Shown here: in pieces, positions 26,686 to 36,125 of the stretch | Layout: each line of letters opens with the position of its first letter | How positions within the stretch are numbered: position 1 is the stretch's first letter | Source: Pseudonocardia hydrocarbonoxydans | Lineage (GTDB): Bacteria; Actinomycetota; Actinomycetes; Mycobacteriales; Pseudonocardiaceae | Length of the DNA stretch: 64,000 bases | NCBI RefSeq assembly: GCF_006539565.1 | Contig: NZ_BJNG01000036.1 | Coordinates: 62,001-126,000 of the forward strand | Direction: 5' to 3' | Translations under genes and position numbers: made by a program | The notes under the pieces: generated by a model | The model's input: only the letters and a program-made list of their open reading frames with translations | What the model was told of the DNA's origin: nothing | Databases searched by the model: none

Positions 26686-27420
26686 TCATGTCGCGGCGGC
26701 CGGCCGCAGCGCCCGCCGCCGCCACCAGGTCCACGTCGCGGCGCAGGCCGCGAGCCACGCAGCACCCAGCAGCCAGCCGATGAGCACGTCGCTGAACCAG
26801 TGCACGCCCAGGTAGACCCGCGTCGACCCGACGGCCCCGACCCAGAGCGCGCCGGCGAGCACCATCGCGACCCGGCCCGCCGTGCCGCGCCCGGCCCAGG
26901 CCAGCACCACCAGCGACCCGATCACGACCATCGACATCGTGGCGTGCCCCGAGGGCAGCGACTCGTTGGTCTCGCGCACCACCTGGGTCAGCGCCGGGGG
27001 CCGCGGCCGGTCGACCAGGATCTTGATGCCGCGGAACAGCAGCACCGCCCCCGCCATCGTCCCCACGACGAACACCGCGTCGGCGCGGCGGCCCCGCGCC
27101 CAGCACCACAGGCCCGTCAGCGTGGCGAGCAGGGCCATCGCGAAGGTGTTGCCGACCTCGGTGATCGTGACGGCGACGGTGCTGAGCCCGGCGGAGCGGG
27201 ACTCGACGGCCTCACCGAGGAACCGGGCGTCGAGCCGGCCGGGGCCGACGGTGTCGAGCGCCGCCCACATCGCCGCCCCGGCGCCGAGCAGCAGCAACAC
27301 CGCCAGCAGCACGGTCCGTCCGGGCCGGGGAGCCGTGGGGGCCAGGGGGCCGTCGAGGCCTGCGGGCGGCGCGGGGTCGCCGGTCGGGGCGGGCTCCGGC
27401 GCCCCCGGGGTGTGCGTCAT
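26686..27420 (-). CDS. PAP2-family membrane phosphatase
   Basis: Lipid or polyprenyl phosphate phosphatase. It has 244 residues with about six membrane helices. The three PAP2 motifs are intact: KILVDRPRPP near residue 133, SLPSGHAT near residue 156 and GSTRVYLGVHWFSDV near residue 200, providing the catalytic His residues. The first 35 residues are Pro/Ala-rich and cytoplasmic. The ATG at 27420 is the only reasonable start. It follows pgi on the same strand with a 40-base gap. Confidence 0.9.
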   Translation of the reverse strand: MTHTPGAPEPAPTGDPAPPAGLDGPLAPTAPRPGRTVLLAVLLLLGAGAAMWAALDTVGPGRLDARFLGEAVESRSAGLSTVAVTITEVGNTFAMALLATLTGLWCWARGRRADAVFVVGTMAGAVLLFRGIKILVDRPRPPALTQVVRETNESLPSGHATMSMVVIGSLVVLAWAGRGTAGRVAMVLAGALWVGAVGSTRVYLGVHWFSDVLIGWLLGAAWLAACAATWTWWRRRALRPAAAT

Positions 27421-27460
27421 CGCCGTCCTCGTCCGTCGTCCTCGTCGCCGGCGTTCCCGG

Positions 27461-29098
<1,638 letters not shown>

Positions 29099-29117
29099 CC
29101 CGACATCCTGCCGTCCG

Positions 29118-29885
29118 TCAGGGGCGCGCGGGAGCCGGGGCGTCGCCGACGTCGGCGGTGCGCTCCCACAACGCGATGCCGCCCAGCAGCCCGGAGATGT
29201 TGGGGACGATCGTGCGGTTCGGCCCGAGGGTGGCGGGGTCGAGCTTCTTGGCGTTGCCGCCGCCGATGAAGACGTGGTCGGGCAGGACCATCGCCTCGAG
29301 CGCCTGCAGCGCGTCGAGGACGCGCTCGCGCCAGACGTGCTTGCCGACCTGCTCGCGCTGGTTGTCCCCGCACGCCACCTCGATCGAGAGGCCCTCGCCG
29401 AACCGGCCGTGCGAGAGCTCCATGTGCGGGAGCAGCACGCCGTCGAAGAAGATCGCGCAGCCGACCCCGGTGCCGAGCGTGATCACCAGCTCCAGCCCCT
29501 GCCCGGACACGACGGCCGAGCCCTGCACGTCGGCGTCGTTGGCCACCCGCACCGGGCGCCCGAACCGCTCGCGCAGCGCGGTCTCCAGCTCGTAGCCGTG
29601 CCACTGCGCCACCAGCTCGGGATCCGGCGGCAGCCCGGGCCCGCGCCGGGAGAACGCGGGCACCTCGCGCACCCGGCCGCGCCGGATCGCGCCGGGGAAG
29701 CCGACGGACACGCGGTCGTAGGAGGGCTGGGTGGCGGCCAGTGCGTCGAGCTCCTCGAGCAGCACCGGCGGCGTGCACGGGTAGGGGGTCTCGCGGCGGA
29801 CGCGCTCGGAGGTCATCTCGCCCGCGGGGTCGAGCACCGTGGCCTTCAGGCCCGAACCGCCGATGTCGATGGCAAGGGTGAGCAT
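29118..29885 (-). CDS. ppgK: ROK-family (polyphosphate) glucokinase
   Basis: Phosphorylates glucose using polyphosphate or ATP. It has 255 residues. The phosphate-binding motif [16 protein letters not shown] is at the N-terminus, the ROK block [12 protein letters not shown] near residue 118 and [17 protein letters not shown] near residue 135. The overall pattern resembles actinobacterial PpgK more than ROK repressors, as it has no DNA-binding domain. Polyphosphate use is inferred from the family. The ATG at 29885 ([10 protein letters not shown]) is chosen because the upstream extension lacks homology. It heads a pair with pgi. Confidence 0.87.
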   Translation of the reverse strand: MLTLAIDIGGSGLKATVLDPAGEMTSERVRRETPYPCTPPVLLEELDALAATQPSYDRVSVGFPGAIRRGRVREVPAFSRRGPGLPPDPELVAQWHGYELETALRERFGRPVRVANDADVQGSAVVSGQGLELVITLGTGVGCAIFFDGVLLPHMELSHGRFGEGLSIEVACGDNQREQVGKHVWRERVLDALQALEAMVLPDHVFIGGGNAKKLDPATLGPNRTIVPNISGLLGGIALWERTADVGDAPAPARP

Positions 29886-29971
29886 GGGTGCGAACGCTAC
29901 AGGGACCACCACGGGGACCGGTGGTACCAGCACCCTCCCCGCGTCGCCCGCCGCGCGCTGGGATGGACCCC

Positions 29972-30361
29972 ATGACCTCACTCGTCACGCCCGCCTGGTG
30001 GATGGCCGGCGGCCTGCGCAACGTCCCGGGAGTCCTCGCCGCGGGGGAGGGTCGTCTCGCCTTCGTCACCGACGACGGTCCGGTGTTCTCCGTGCCGCTG
30101 GCGGAGGTGTCCGACGTCCGCTGGCCGTGGCACTGGTTCGGCGGCGGCTGCCGCCTCGTCGCGGGCGGGCAGCGCTACGCGATCACCTTCGTCCGGCCCA
30201 ACGGGGCGCCGCCGGTGACACCGTCGCTGCTGGAGGCCACCCAGTCGCTCGCCGTGGTCCTGTCGCTGGGCGCGGTGCCGGCGCACTCCGTCACCGGCCT
30301 GTTCGACGTCCGCAGCGGCCGGAAGGCGGGCGCGGCGTGGAAGGAGGTGCTGCCGCGCTAG
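29972..30361 (+). CDS. Hypothetical protein, GRAM/PH-like
   Basis: Encodes 129 residues, soluble, with alternating beta strands (GRLAFVTDDGPVFSVPLAEVSDVRW, quoted by ends GRLAFV and VSDVRW) and a C-terminal helix. The pattern resembles small PH/GRAM-like barrels, but I do not recognise the protein. The ATG at 29972 (MTSLVTPAWW) has GGGATGG 6-7 bases upstream; another ATG at 29963 is possible. It diverges from ppgK and shares a CTAG stop overlap with the convergent threonine synthase gene. Confidence 0.7.
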   Translation: MTSLVTPAWWMAGGLRNVPGVLAAGEGRLAFVTDDGPVFSVPLAEVSDVRWPWHWFGGGCRLVAGGQRYAITFVRPNGAPPVTPSLLEATQSLAVVLSLGAVPAHSVTGLFDVRSGRKAGAAWKEVLPR

Positions 30362-31569
30362 AGGCGGGCGCCCCGCGGGAGCGTCGGGACGTCGACCGGC
30401 ACGGTGTCGGGGTAGATCAGGCCGCTGCCGGTGTTGAGCACCACCACGTCCTCGGTGCCGTCGAGCCAGCCGCTCTCGCGCAGCCGCCCGACCGCGGCCA
30501 TGCACGCCGCGCCCTCCGGGCAGATCCAGGTGCCCTCGTCGCGGGCCAGCGCGCCCTGCGCGGCGAGCAGCTCGTCGTCGGTGACGGCCAGCGCGGTGCC
30601 GCCGGTGGCCCGCACGGCGTCGAGGACGAGGAAGTCGCCCAGCGCCTTCGGCACCGTGATCCCGAAGGCGACGGTGCGCGGGTCCGCCGGGGTGACACCC
30701 GCGTCGAGCCCGGCGTCGAAGGCGTCGACGATCGGGGCGCAGCCCGCGGCCTGCACCGCCACCAGCCGGGGGAGCGGGCCGCGCATCCAGCCCAGCTCGG
30801 CCATCTCCTGCAGCGCCTTGTGGATGGCGATGATGCCGACGCCGCCGCCGGTCGGGTAGAGGATGACGTCGGGCGCGCGCCAGCCCAGCTGCTCGACGAT
30901 CTCGTAGCCCATCGTCTTCTTGCCCTCCAGCCGGTAGGGCTCGCGCAGCGTCGAGGTGTCCTGGACGCCCGGGCGCCGGGTCACGGCGTCGGCGACGATC
31001 GCGCCGGCGTCGCCGATGAGGCCGTCGACCAGGTACAGCTCGGCCCCGGCGACGACGCACTCGCGCCGGGTGATGACCGGCGCGTCGACCGGCATCGCGA
31101 TCAGGGCGCTCATCCCGGCGCGCGCGGCGTAGCAGGCCCAGGCCGCCCCGGCGTTGCCGTTGGTCGGCATGGCGATGCCGGTGACGCCCAGCTCGGCCGC
31201 CCGCGAGACGCCGACCGCGGCGCCGCGGGCCTTGAACGCCCCGGTCGGGACCAGCCCCTCGTCCTTCATCCGCAGCCGCGGGACGCCCAGCCGGGCGCCG
31301 TGGCGGGGGAGGTCGAGCAGGGGGGTCATGCCCTCGCCGAGGGTGACGACGTGCCGCTCGTCGCGCACCGGGAGCAGCTCGTGGTAGCGCCACAGGTCGG
31401 GGGCGCGCGTGGCGATCTGCGCCGGGCCGACGAGCCGCGCGGCGCGGTCGAGGTCGTATCGGGCCAGCAGCGGGGCGCCGAGCGGGGAGGTGCCCTGGAC
31501 GGCGTCGGCGTCGTGGCGGGAGCCGTCGCGGGAGCAGTCGAGGTGGCTGAGCGTGGAGTACGAAGGCAC
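30358..31569 (-). CDS. thrC: Threonine synthase
   Basis: PLP enzyme converting O-phosphohomoserine to threonine. It has 403 residues. The PLP lysine lies in PTGAFKARGA near residue 112, the phosphate-binding glycine loop in PTGGGVGIIA near residue 240, and the start of the catalytic domain in VTLGEGMTPLLDLPR near residue 75. A related PLP fold-II enzyme (threonine dehydratase-like) is possible, but the N-terminal layout favours ThrC. The GTG at 31569 gives MPSYSTLSHLDCSRDG. The stop overlaps the upstream hypothetical gene's stop by 4 bases. No hom or thrB lies nearby. Confidence 0.85.
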   Translation of the reverse strand: MPSYSTLSHLDCSRDGSRHDADAVQGTSPLGAPLLARYDLDRAARLVGPAQIATRAPDLWRYHELLPVRDERHVVTLGEGMTPLLDLPRHGARLGVPRLRMKDEGLVPTGAFKARGAAVGVSRAAELGVTGIAMPTNGNAGAAWACYAARAGMSALIAMPVDAPVITRRECVVAGAELYLVDGLIGDAGAIVADAVTRRPGVQDTSTLREPYRLEGKKTMGYEIVEQLGWRAPDVILYPTGGGVGIIAIHKALQEMAELGWMRGPLPRLVAVQAAGCAPIVDAFDAGLDAGVTPADPRTVAFGITVPKALGDFLVLDAVRATGGTALAVTDDELLAAQGALARDEGTWICPEGAACMAAVGRLRESGWLDGTEDVVVLNTGSGLIYPDTVPVDVPTLPRGARL

Positions 31570-31897
31570 CGGGTCAGCGTGCCCGCACTCACCGTCGGCG
31601 ACGGGACCGGGCCGCGACGGGGTCCCGTCCGGCCGATCGGGCTGGGCCGTCCGGGTGGCGCGGGGGCGGCGTCGGGCTCACGGTGTGTGGTGCGTCACGC
31701 CGAGCGGCTCGTGACGCACGGCAACCGGTCGTGTCACGTACGGTCACCCGCTCGTGGCGCTGGGCCGACTGCTCGTCGCGCCGGGGCGAATGGTCGCCGC
31801 CCGATGCTCTGACCGGGCGTGTTCGGGCGCCTCCATCGAGTTAGCGTCCCTCACCGAAAGAGATAAGTTGATCACCGAGGGTTCCGGAGGCTCCCCC
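31570..31897. other. Intergenic region with GTCAC-type inverted repeats
   Basis: This 328-base gap separates the divergent thrC and DoxX genes and has no convincing ORF. It contains a 9-bp inverted repeat GTGCGTCAC / GTGACGCAC (31690-31698 and 31711-31719) with further GTCAC half-sites just downstream. The AT-richer stretch at about 31845-31875, just ahead of the DoxX Shine-Dalgarno, probably holds that gene's promoter or leader. Confidence 0.6.
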
Positions 31898-32515
31898 ATG
31901 AACCGTCCCCTGCCCGCGCCGCTGCGCGACGTGGCCCTGCTCATCGCCCGGGTGCTGCTCGGGGTCGTGATGTTCGCCCACGGCTACCAGAAGATGGTCA
32001 TCAACGGCATCGGCCGCACCACCGAGGGCTTCGAGTCGCTGAGCATCCCGCTGGCGATCGTGTCGGCGTCGTTCGTCACCGTCGTCGAGTTCGCCGGCAG
32101 CGCGCTGCTCATCGCCGGGGCCCTCACGCCGTTCGTCAGCGCCTGCAACCTGGTGATCATGGCCGGTGCCGCGGTGTTCGTGCACGCCCAGAACGGCATC
32201 TTCGTCGCCGACGGCGGGTGGGAGCTGGTCGGCGTCATCGGGGCCGGGTTCCTGCTGCTCGCCGCGTCCGGCCCGGGCCGCTACAGCGTCGACCACCTGA
32301 TCAACAACCGGCAGCGGGAGGACCGCGAGGCGCTGGCCCGCGCGCAGTCCGCGTGGCCGCGCGGCACCGACGCCCCGCCCGCGCGCACCCCGGTCTCCCA
32401 CCGGGCCTCCGCGGCCGACCTGTGGACCCCGCCCGGCGGCCTCACCGCCGGTGCCCCGCTGCCGCGGCGCAGCGCCCGGGTGCACGCCCCCGCGGACGTC
32501 CGCACCCCCCGCTGA
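31898..32515 (+). CDS. DoxX-family membrane protein
   Basis: Encodes 205 residues. Four hydrophobic helices (about residues 10-125) carry the DoxX pattern LLIARVLLGVVMFAHGYQKM at the N-terminus. A basic, Pro/Ala-rich cytoplasmic tail of some 75 residues follows, longer than most DoxX proteins. DoxX proteins are linked to quinone- or thiol-based redox stress responses, but no specific role can be assigned. The ATG at 31898 has CCGGAGG 8 bases upstream. It ends in front of a strong palindromic terminator shared with the SRPBCC gene. Confidence 0.87.
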   Translation: MNRPLPAPLRDVALLIARVLLGVVMFAHGYQKMVINGIGRTTEGFESLSIPLAIVSASFVTVVEFAGSALLIAGALTPFVSACNLVIMAGAAVFVHAQNGIFVADGGWELVGVIGAGFLLLAASGPGRYSVDHLINNRQREDREALARAQSAWPRGTDAPPARTPVSHRASAADLWTPPGGLTAGAPLPRRSARVHAPADVRTPR

Positions 32516-32521
32516 CCGACG

Positions 32522-32555
32522 CGCCGCGGGTCCACCGGCCGGTGGACCCGCGGCG
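32522..32555. terminator. 34-bp perfect palindrome, bidirectional terminator
   Basis: Every base of 32522-32538 pairs with 32539-32555, centred on CCGG. It lies 7 bases after the DoxX stop and 25 before the convergent SRPBCC stop, the expected position for a shared terminator. Confidence 0.75.
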
Positions 32556-32579
32556 GCGGGGTTCGGTGGTGACGGGGGC

Positions 32580-33062
32580 TCAGCGGGCGGCCTCGCCCAG
32601 CCTCTCGATGCTGGCCGCCATCTGCTCCTCGGACACCCGGGGGTACAGGGCGAGCGCGCCCTCGTCGGTGACCCCGCTCCAGTCGTAGGTGTGGGTGACG
32701 CGGGTGCCGCCCTCGGGGGTGGGCTCGAGCTCCCAGCCGTAGGTGTGGCCGCTCGGGTCGAGCTCGCCGATGATGTGGGCCAGCGAGCCGGGCGGGTGGA
32801 TCGAGGGGGCCCAGGCGATGCGGCGGCCGGGCTCGAAGTCGGTGACCTCGCTGCGCATCGCGTAGTCGCCGATGCCGTCCTGGTTCATCCGCATGACGAA
32901 CTCGTCGCCGACGGCGGTGACCGGGCCGCCGGAGTCGAGGCCGCGCAGCATTCCTGCGCCGTCGAGCTCGGTGTGCCGGCCCGGGTCGGCGAGCAGGGCG
33001 AACGCCTTCTCCGGCGGCGCGTCGATCGTGCCGCTGACCTGCAGGCTGCGGTCCTCGCTCAT
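32580..33062 (-). CDS. SRPBCC-family protein (START/Bet v1-like)
   Basis: Encodes 160 residues forming one helix-grip fold. The first strand VSGTIDAPPEKAFALLADP, the central FEPGRRIAWAP and the final long helix are typical of the polyketide cyclase/dehydrase-like SRPBCC group, which bind hydrophobic ligands. The ATG at 33062 follows a GGAGGATCC site and is preferred over an extended Arg/His-rich frame. It diverges from the phosphotransferase gene. Ligand unknown. Confidence 0.83.
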   Translation of the reverse strand: MSEDRSLQVSGTIDAPPEKAFALLADPGRHTELDGAGMLRGLDSGGPVTAVGDEFVMRMNQDGIGDYAMRSEVTDFEPGRRIAWAPSIHPPGSLAHIIGELDPSGHTYGWELEPTPEGGTRVTHTYDWSGVTDEGALALYPRVSEEQMAASIERLGEAAR

Positions 33063-33157
33063 GTGGATCCTCCATCGACGGTGATGTGGTCGTGCGGGGT
33101 GCATCCACCCACGCCGCGCGATGGGCGTCAACCGCGCCCGTGCACTTGGATGGGGAG

Positions 33158-34189
33158 ATGACGACCGACGCCGTACCGGCCGCGCCGCTCGCCGAGTGGT
33201 TCCGGACCGCGGTGCCGGGAGTGGCCGACGGACCGCTGACCGTCGCGCGGATCTCCGGCGGCCACTCCAACCTGACCTACCGCGTCACCGACGCCGCCGG
33301 TGCGACGTGGGCGCTGCGCCGTCCGCCCACCGGCATGGTCCTGGCCACCGCGCACGACATGGAGCGCGAGTGGCGGTTCCTGGTCGCGCTCGACGGAACG
33401 CCGGTGCCGGTCGCGGAGCCGGTCGCGCTGTGCACCGACCCGGGCGTCATCGGGGCCGGGTTCTACGTGATGGGCTTCGTGGAGGGCGACGTGCTGGGCG
33501 ACGCGGCGTCCGGGCACCGCCTGAAGCCCGCGGCCCGCCACGCCGCCGGTCTGGACACGGTCGACGTGCTCGCCGCGCTGCACGCCGTCGATCCCGACGA
33601 GGTGGGGCTGGGCGACCTGCGCCGTCCCGGCGGCTATCTGGAGCGGCAGCTGCGCCGCTGGCACCGGCAGGTGCACGCCTCGGACGTGCCCGACCTGGGC
33701 GTCATCGACGCCGCGCACGACCGGCTCGCCGCGCGCGCCGCCGCGCTGCCGCCGTCGGAGGTGCGGATCGCCCACGGCGACTTCCGGCTGGGCAACCTCG
33801 CCGTCGGCCCGGACGGGACGGTCCGCGCCGTCTTCGACTGGGAGCTCGCCACGCTCGGCGACCCGCTCGCCGACCTCGGCTGGCTCGTCGCCTCCTGGGG
33901 CCGGCCCGGCGACAGCGTCCCCGCGACGCTGGCCGGCCCGAGCATGGTCGAGGGCTGGCCCGGGCGCGAGGAGCTGGTGGCCCGCTACGCCGAGCGCTCC
34001 GGCCGAGACGTCGCCGACCTGGACTTCTACGTCGCCTTCGCCCGCTGGCGCTCGTCGTGCATCGGGGCCGGGGTGTACAGCCGCTACGCCGGGGGCGTCA
34101 TGGGCTCCGCCGAGGACGCGGGCGCGCTGGCCGCCCGGCTCGAGGCGTTCCACACGCAGGCGCAGGCGGCGTACGACGCGCTCGCCTGA
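33158..34189 (+). CDS. APH/ACAD10-type phosphotransferase
   Basis: Kinase-fold protein of 343 residues. The glycine-rich region RISGGHSNLTYRVTD is at about residue 30, the catalytic loop HGDFRLGNLAV near residue 207 and the Mg-binding FDWELATLGDPLADL near residue 226. Proteins of this subfamily often act beside acyl-CoA dehydrogenases on hydroxy-acyl substrates rather than on antibiotics; the true substrate is not visible here. The ATG at 33158 has GGATGGGG upstream. It is followed by the 22-bp-period repeat array. Confidence 0.87.
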   Translation: MTTDAVPAAPLAEWFRTAVPGVADGPLTVARISGGHSNLTYRVTDAAGATWALRRPPTGMVLATAHDMEREWRFLVALDGTPVPVAEPVALCTDPGVIGAGFYVMGFVEGDVLGDAASGHRLKPAARHAAGLDTVDVLAALHAVDPDEVGLGDLRRPGGYLERQLRRWHRQVHASDVPDLGVIDAAHDRLAARAAALPPSEVRIAHGDFRLGNLAVGPDGTVRAVFDWELATLGDPLADLGWLVASWGRPGDSVPATLAGPSMVEGWPGREELVARYAERSGRDVADLDFYVAFARWRSSCIGAGVYSRYAGGVMGSAEDAGALAARLEAFHTQAQAAYDALA

Positions 34190-34205
34190 CCCCCACCCCA
34201 CCCCG

Positions 34206-34353
34206 CGAGTCCCCCGGATTCCGTCCGCGAGTCCCCCGATCCACGTCCCCGAGTCCCCCGATCCACGGCCCGAGTGCGGGGGACTCGCGCGCGGGAAACG
34301 GGGGACTCGCGTGCGGGAAACCGGGGACTCGCCGACGCAAGAAGGGGGACTCG
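34206..34353. repeat. 22-bp-period inverted array of CGAGTCCCCC
   Basis: CGAGTCCCCC starts at 34206, 34228 and 34250, exactly 22 bases apart. Its reverse complement GGGGGACTCG starts at 34278, 34300, 34322 (one mismatch) and 34344, again exactly 22 apart. The 12-base spacers are partly conserved (gatccac..., gcgggaaac). The array fills the 176-base gap between two convergent genes and could fold into a large cruciform or act as a bidirectional terminator. Confidence 0.9.
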
Positions 34354-34365
34354 CGGGGAGGGGGG

Positions 34366-34731
34366 TCAGGTGAGGGTGAGGGCCAGGGCGGCGGGGCCGG
34401 CGCCACGCCGCTGGGTGACCGCGGTGAGGATCCGGCCGAGCAGGCCGTACTTGCGCCGCACGGCGTCGCGGACGGCGCGCAGGCCCGCGTCGTCGAGCAC
34501 GCGTGCGGTGGCGGGGACGGTCGGACCGGTGACGGTGCCGCGCCGGTCGCACACCGCGAGCGTCGCCTCGCCGGAGCGGCGGGCGCGCGCGACCTTGCCG
34601 GTGCCGGCCATCGTCCAGACGCCGAGCTCGCCGCCGTCGAGCGGGACGATCCAGACCGGGGTCGGCACCCCGGTGCCGTCGCGCCGGAACGTCGTGAGCT
34701 GCACGAACCGGGCGTCGGCCAGCGGGGTCAT
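34366..34731 (-). CDS. PPOX-class F420-dependent oxidoreductase-like protein
   Basis: Encodes 121 residues with the split-barrel flavin/F420-binding fold of the pyridoxamine-oxidase-like family. Evidence is FVQLTTFRRDGTGVPTPVWIV near the N-terminus, VWTMAGTGKVARARR near residue 38 and the C-terminal ALALTL strand. Such actinobacterial proteins usually reduce quinones or other substrates with F420H2; cofactor preference is inferred. The ATG at 34731 overlaps the P450 stop in an ATGA junction, so the two are translationally coupled and probably act together. Confidence 0.85.
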   Translation of the reverse strand: MTPLADARFVQLTTFRRDGTGVPTPVWIVPLDGGELGVWTMAGTGKVARARRSGEATLAVCDRRGTVTGPTVPATARVLDDAGLRAVRDAVRRKYGLLGRILTAVTQRRGAGPAALALTLT

Positions 34732-36032
34732 GCGTCGACGGTAGCCGGGGTGAGCCGGGCAGGCATCGCGTCGTAGCCGCGCAGCACGCGGGTGGGCCGC
34801 CGGTGCGGCGGGCCGGACGGCGCGAGCTCGGGGAAGCGGTCGAACAGCGCGCGCAGCCCCACCTCGCCCTCCATCCGCGCGAGCCCGGCGCCCAGGCAGT
34901 AGTGGATGCCGCTGGAGAAGGCGATGTGGTCGCCCGCGTTGGCGCGGCCGACGTCGAAGGCCCCGGGGTCGGTGAACACCGCCGGGTCGCGGTTGGCGCC
35001 GCCGAGCATGATCACGACGACCTGCCCGGCGCGCAGCGGCTCGCCCGCGACGGTGGTGTGACGCAGCGCGATGCGGCCGGTGCGCTGGACCGGTGAGTCC
35101 AGCCGCAGCACCTCGTCGACGGCGCGGGGCCACAGCGCCGGGTCGGCCTGCAGCCGGGCGAGCTGGTCGGGGTGGGAGGTGAGCAGCGCGGCGCCGTTGC
35201 CGATGAGGTTGACGGTGGTCTCGAACCCCGCCGCGAGCAGCAGCATCGCGATCGAGGTCAGCTCGTCGTCGGAGAGCTTGCCCTCCTCGCCGTGGGCGTG
35301 CACGAGCGCGGAGAGGATGTTGTCGCCGGGGTGGCGCCGCAGGTGGGCGAAGTGGCCCTGCATCCAGTCGGCCAGCGCGGTGAGGTCGGACTCCGAGCGG
35401 CGGAACTCCGACCAGGACAGCCCGGCGTCGAGCGAGAGCGCCCCGCCCGCGCCCCACTCCAGGAACTGCCGGCGCATCTCCACCGGCGCGCCGAGCATCT
35501 CCGCGATGACGGTGGCGGGCAGCAGGGCGGCGTAGTCGTCGATGAGGTCGGCGTGCGGGCCGCGCATGTCGTCGAGCAGGCCGGCGGCGATCTGCTCGGT
35601 GCGGGTGCGCAGCGCGGCCACGGCCCGGGCGCTGAACGCCCTGGTCACGAGCTTGCGGTAGCGGGTGTGGTCGGGCGCGTCGACCGAGAGCATCGACGGC
35701 GGTGTGACCGGCCCGAGCGGCCCGCGGCCCCCGGCCCGCACGAGCGCCCGCAGCGCGGCGGGCGCCTGCCCGCTCGGCCCGCCGACGACCCCGCAGTCGG
35801 GGCTGCGCAGGATCGCGGTGGCGACGTCGTGGTGGGCGGTGTTGAGCACGATCCCGTTGTCGACGAGCCGGCCCCGCTCGCGCAGGTCGTCGTAGTGGCG
35901 GAACGGGTCGGCGATCATCACCGGGTCGACCATCAGCCGGGCGGTCGGGTCGCCGGCCCGGACGCGGCGCTCGACGGCGCGGCGGATCATGCCGTGGCGC
36001 AGCCCCCAGCGGATCGCCTGACGGACCACCAT
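34728..36032 (-). CDS. Cytochrome P450
   Basis: Heme monooxygenase of 434 residues, soluble bacterial type. The I-helix oxygen-activation motif LLAAGFETTVNL is near residue 265, the K-helix ExxR in EVLRLDS near residue 310, and the heme-Cys loop FSSGIHYCLGAGLAR near residue 375 (the usual FGxGxHxCxG with Ser at the second position). The substrate is unknown. The ATG at 36032 follows GGGAGG. It is coupled to the F420-type gene downstream. Two copies of an 11-bp palindrome upstream suggest TetR-type repression. No ferredoxin gene is adjacent. Confidence 0.93.
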   Translation of the reverse strand: MVVRQAIRWGLRHGMIRRAVERRVRAGDPTARLMVDPVMIADPFRHYDDLRERGRLVDNGIVLNTAHHDVATAILRSPDCGVVGGPSGQAPAALRALVRAGGRGPLGPVTPPSMLSVDAPDHTRYRKLVTRAFSARAVAALRTRTEQIAAGLLDDMRGPHADLIDDYAALLPATVIAEMLGAPVEMRRQFLEWGAGGALSLDAGLSWSEFRRSESDLTALADWMQGHFAHLRRHPGDNILSALVHAHGEEGKLSDDELTSIAMLLLAAGFETTVNLIGNGAALLTSHPDQLARLQADPALWPRAVDEVLRLDSPVQRTGRIALRHTTVAGEPLRAGQVVVIMLGGANRDPAVFTDPGAFDVGRANAGDHIAFSSGIHYCLGAGLARMEGEVGLRALFDRFPELAPSGPPHRRPTRVLRGYDAMPARLTPATVDA

Positions 36033-36050
36033 GTCGACCTCCCGATAACC

Positions 36051-36086
36051 TACCGACGGTAACCTCCGCCGAACCTACCGCCGGTA
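36051..36086. promoter_or_regulatory. Twin 11-bp palindromic operators TACCGNCGGTA
   Basis: TACCGACGGTA at 36051-36061 and TACCGCCGGTA at 36076-36086, centres 25 bases apart, are each embedded in AACC...GGTAACC. The nearer copy is 19 bases ahead of the P450 ATG. The form fits a TetR-family repressor; no such regulator is adjacent. Confidence 0.65.
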
Positions 36087-36125
36087 ACCCCGGTCGTGCC
36101 AGCGCCGGGTGAGAGGATCGGGCCG

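Noticed and set aside
33158-34189. Aminoglycoside-resistance gene
   Set aside because: The kinase motifs fit the ACAD10/APH-like group generally, and nothing in context points to antibiotic phosphorylation.
34206-34353. CRISPR array
   Set aside because: Repeats are only 10 bp with 12-bp, partly conserved spacers, in two inverted blocks, and no cas genes are present.
34366-36032. Secondary-metabolite cluster around the P450
   Set aside because: Only a P450 and an F420-type protein are adjacent; no synthase, peptide precursor or tailoring set is present.
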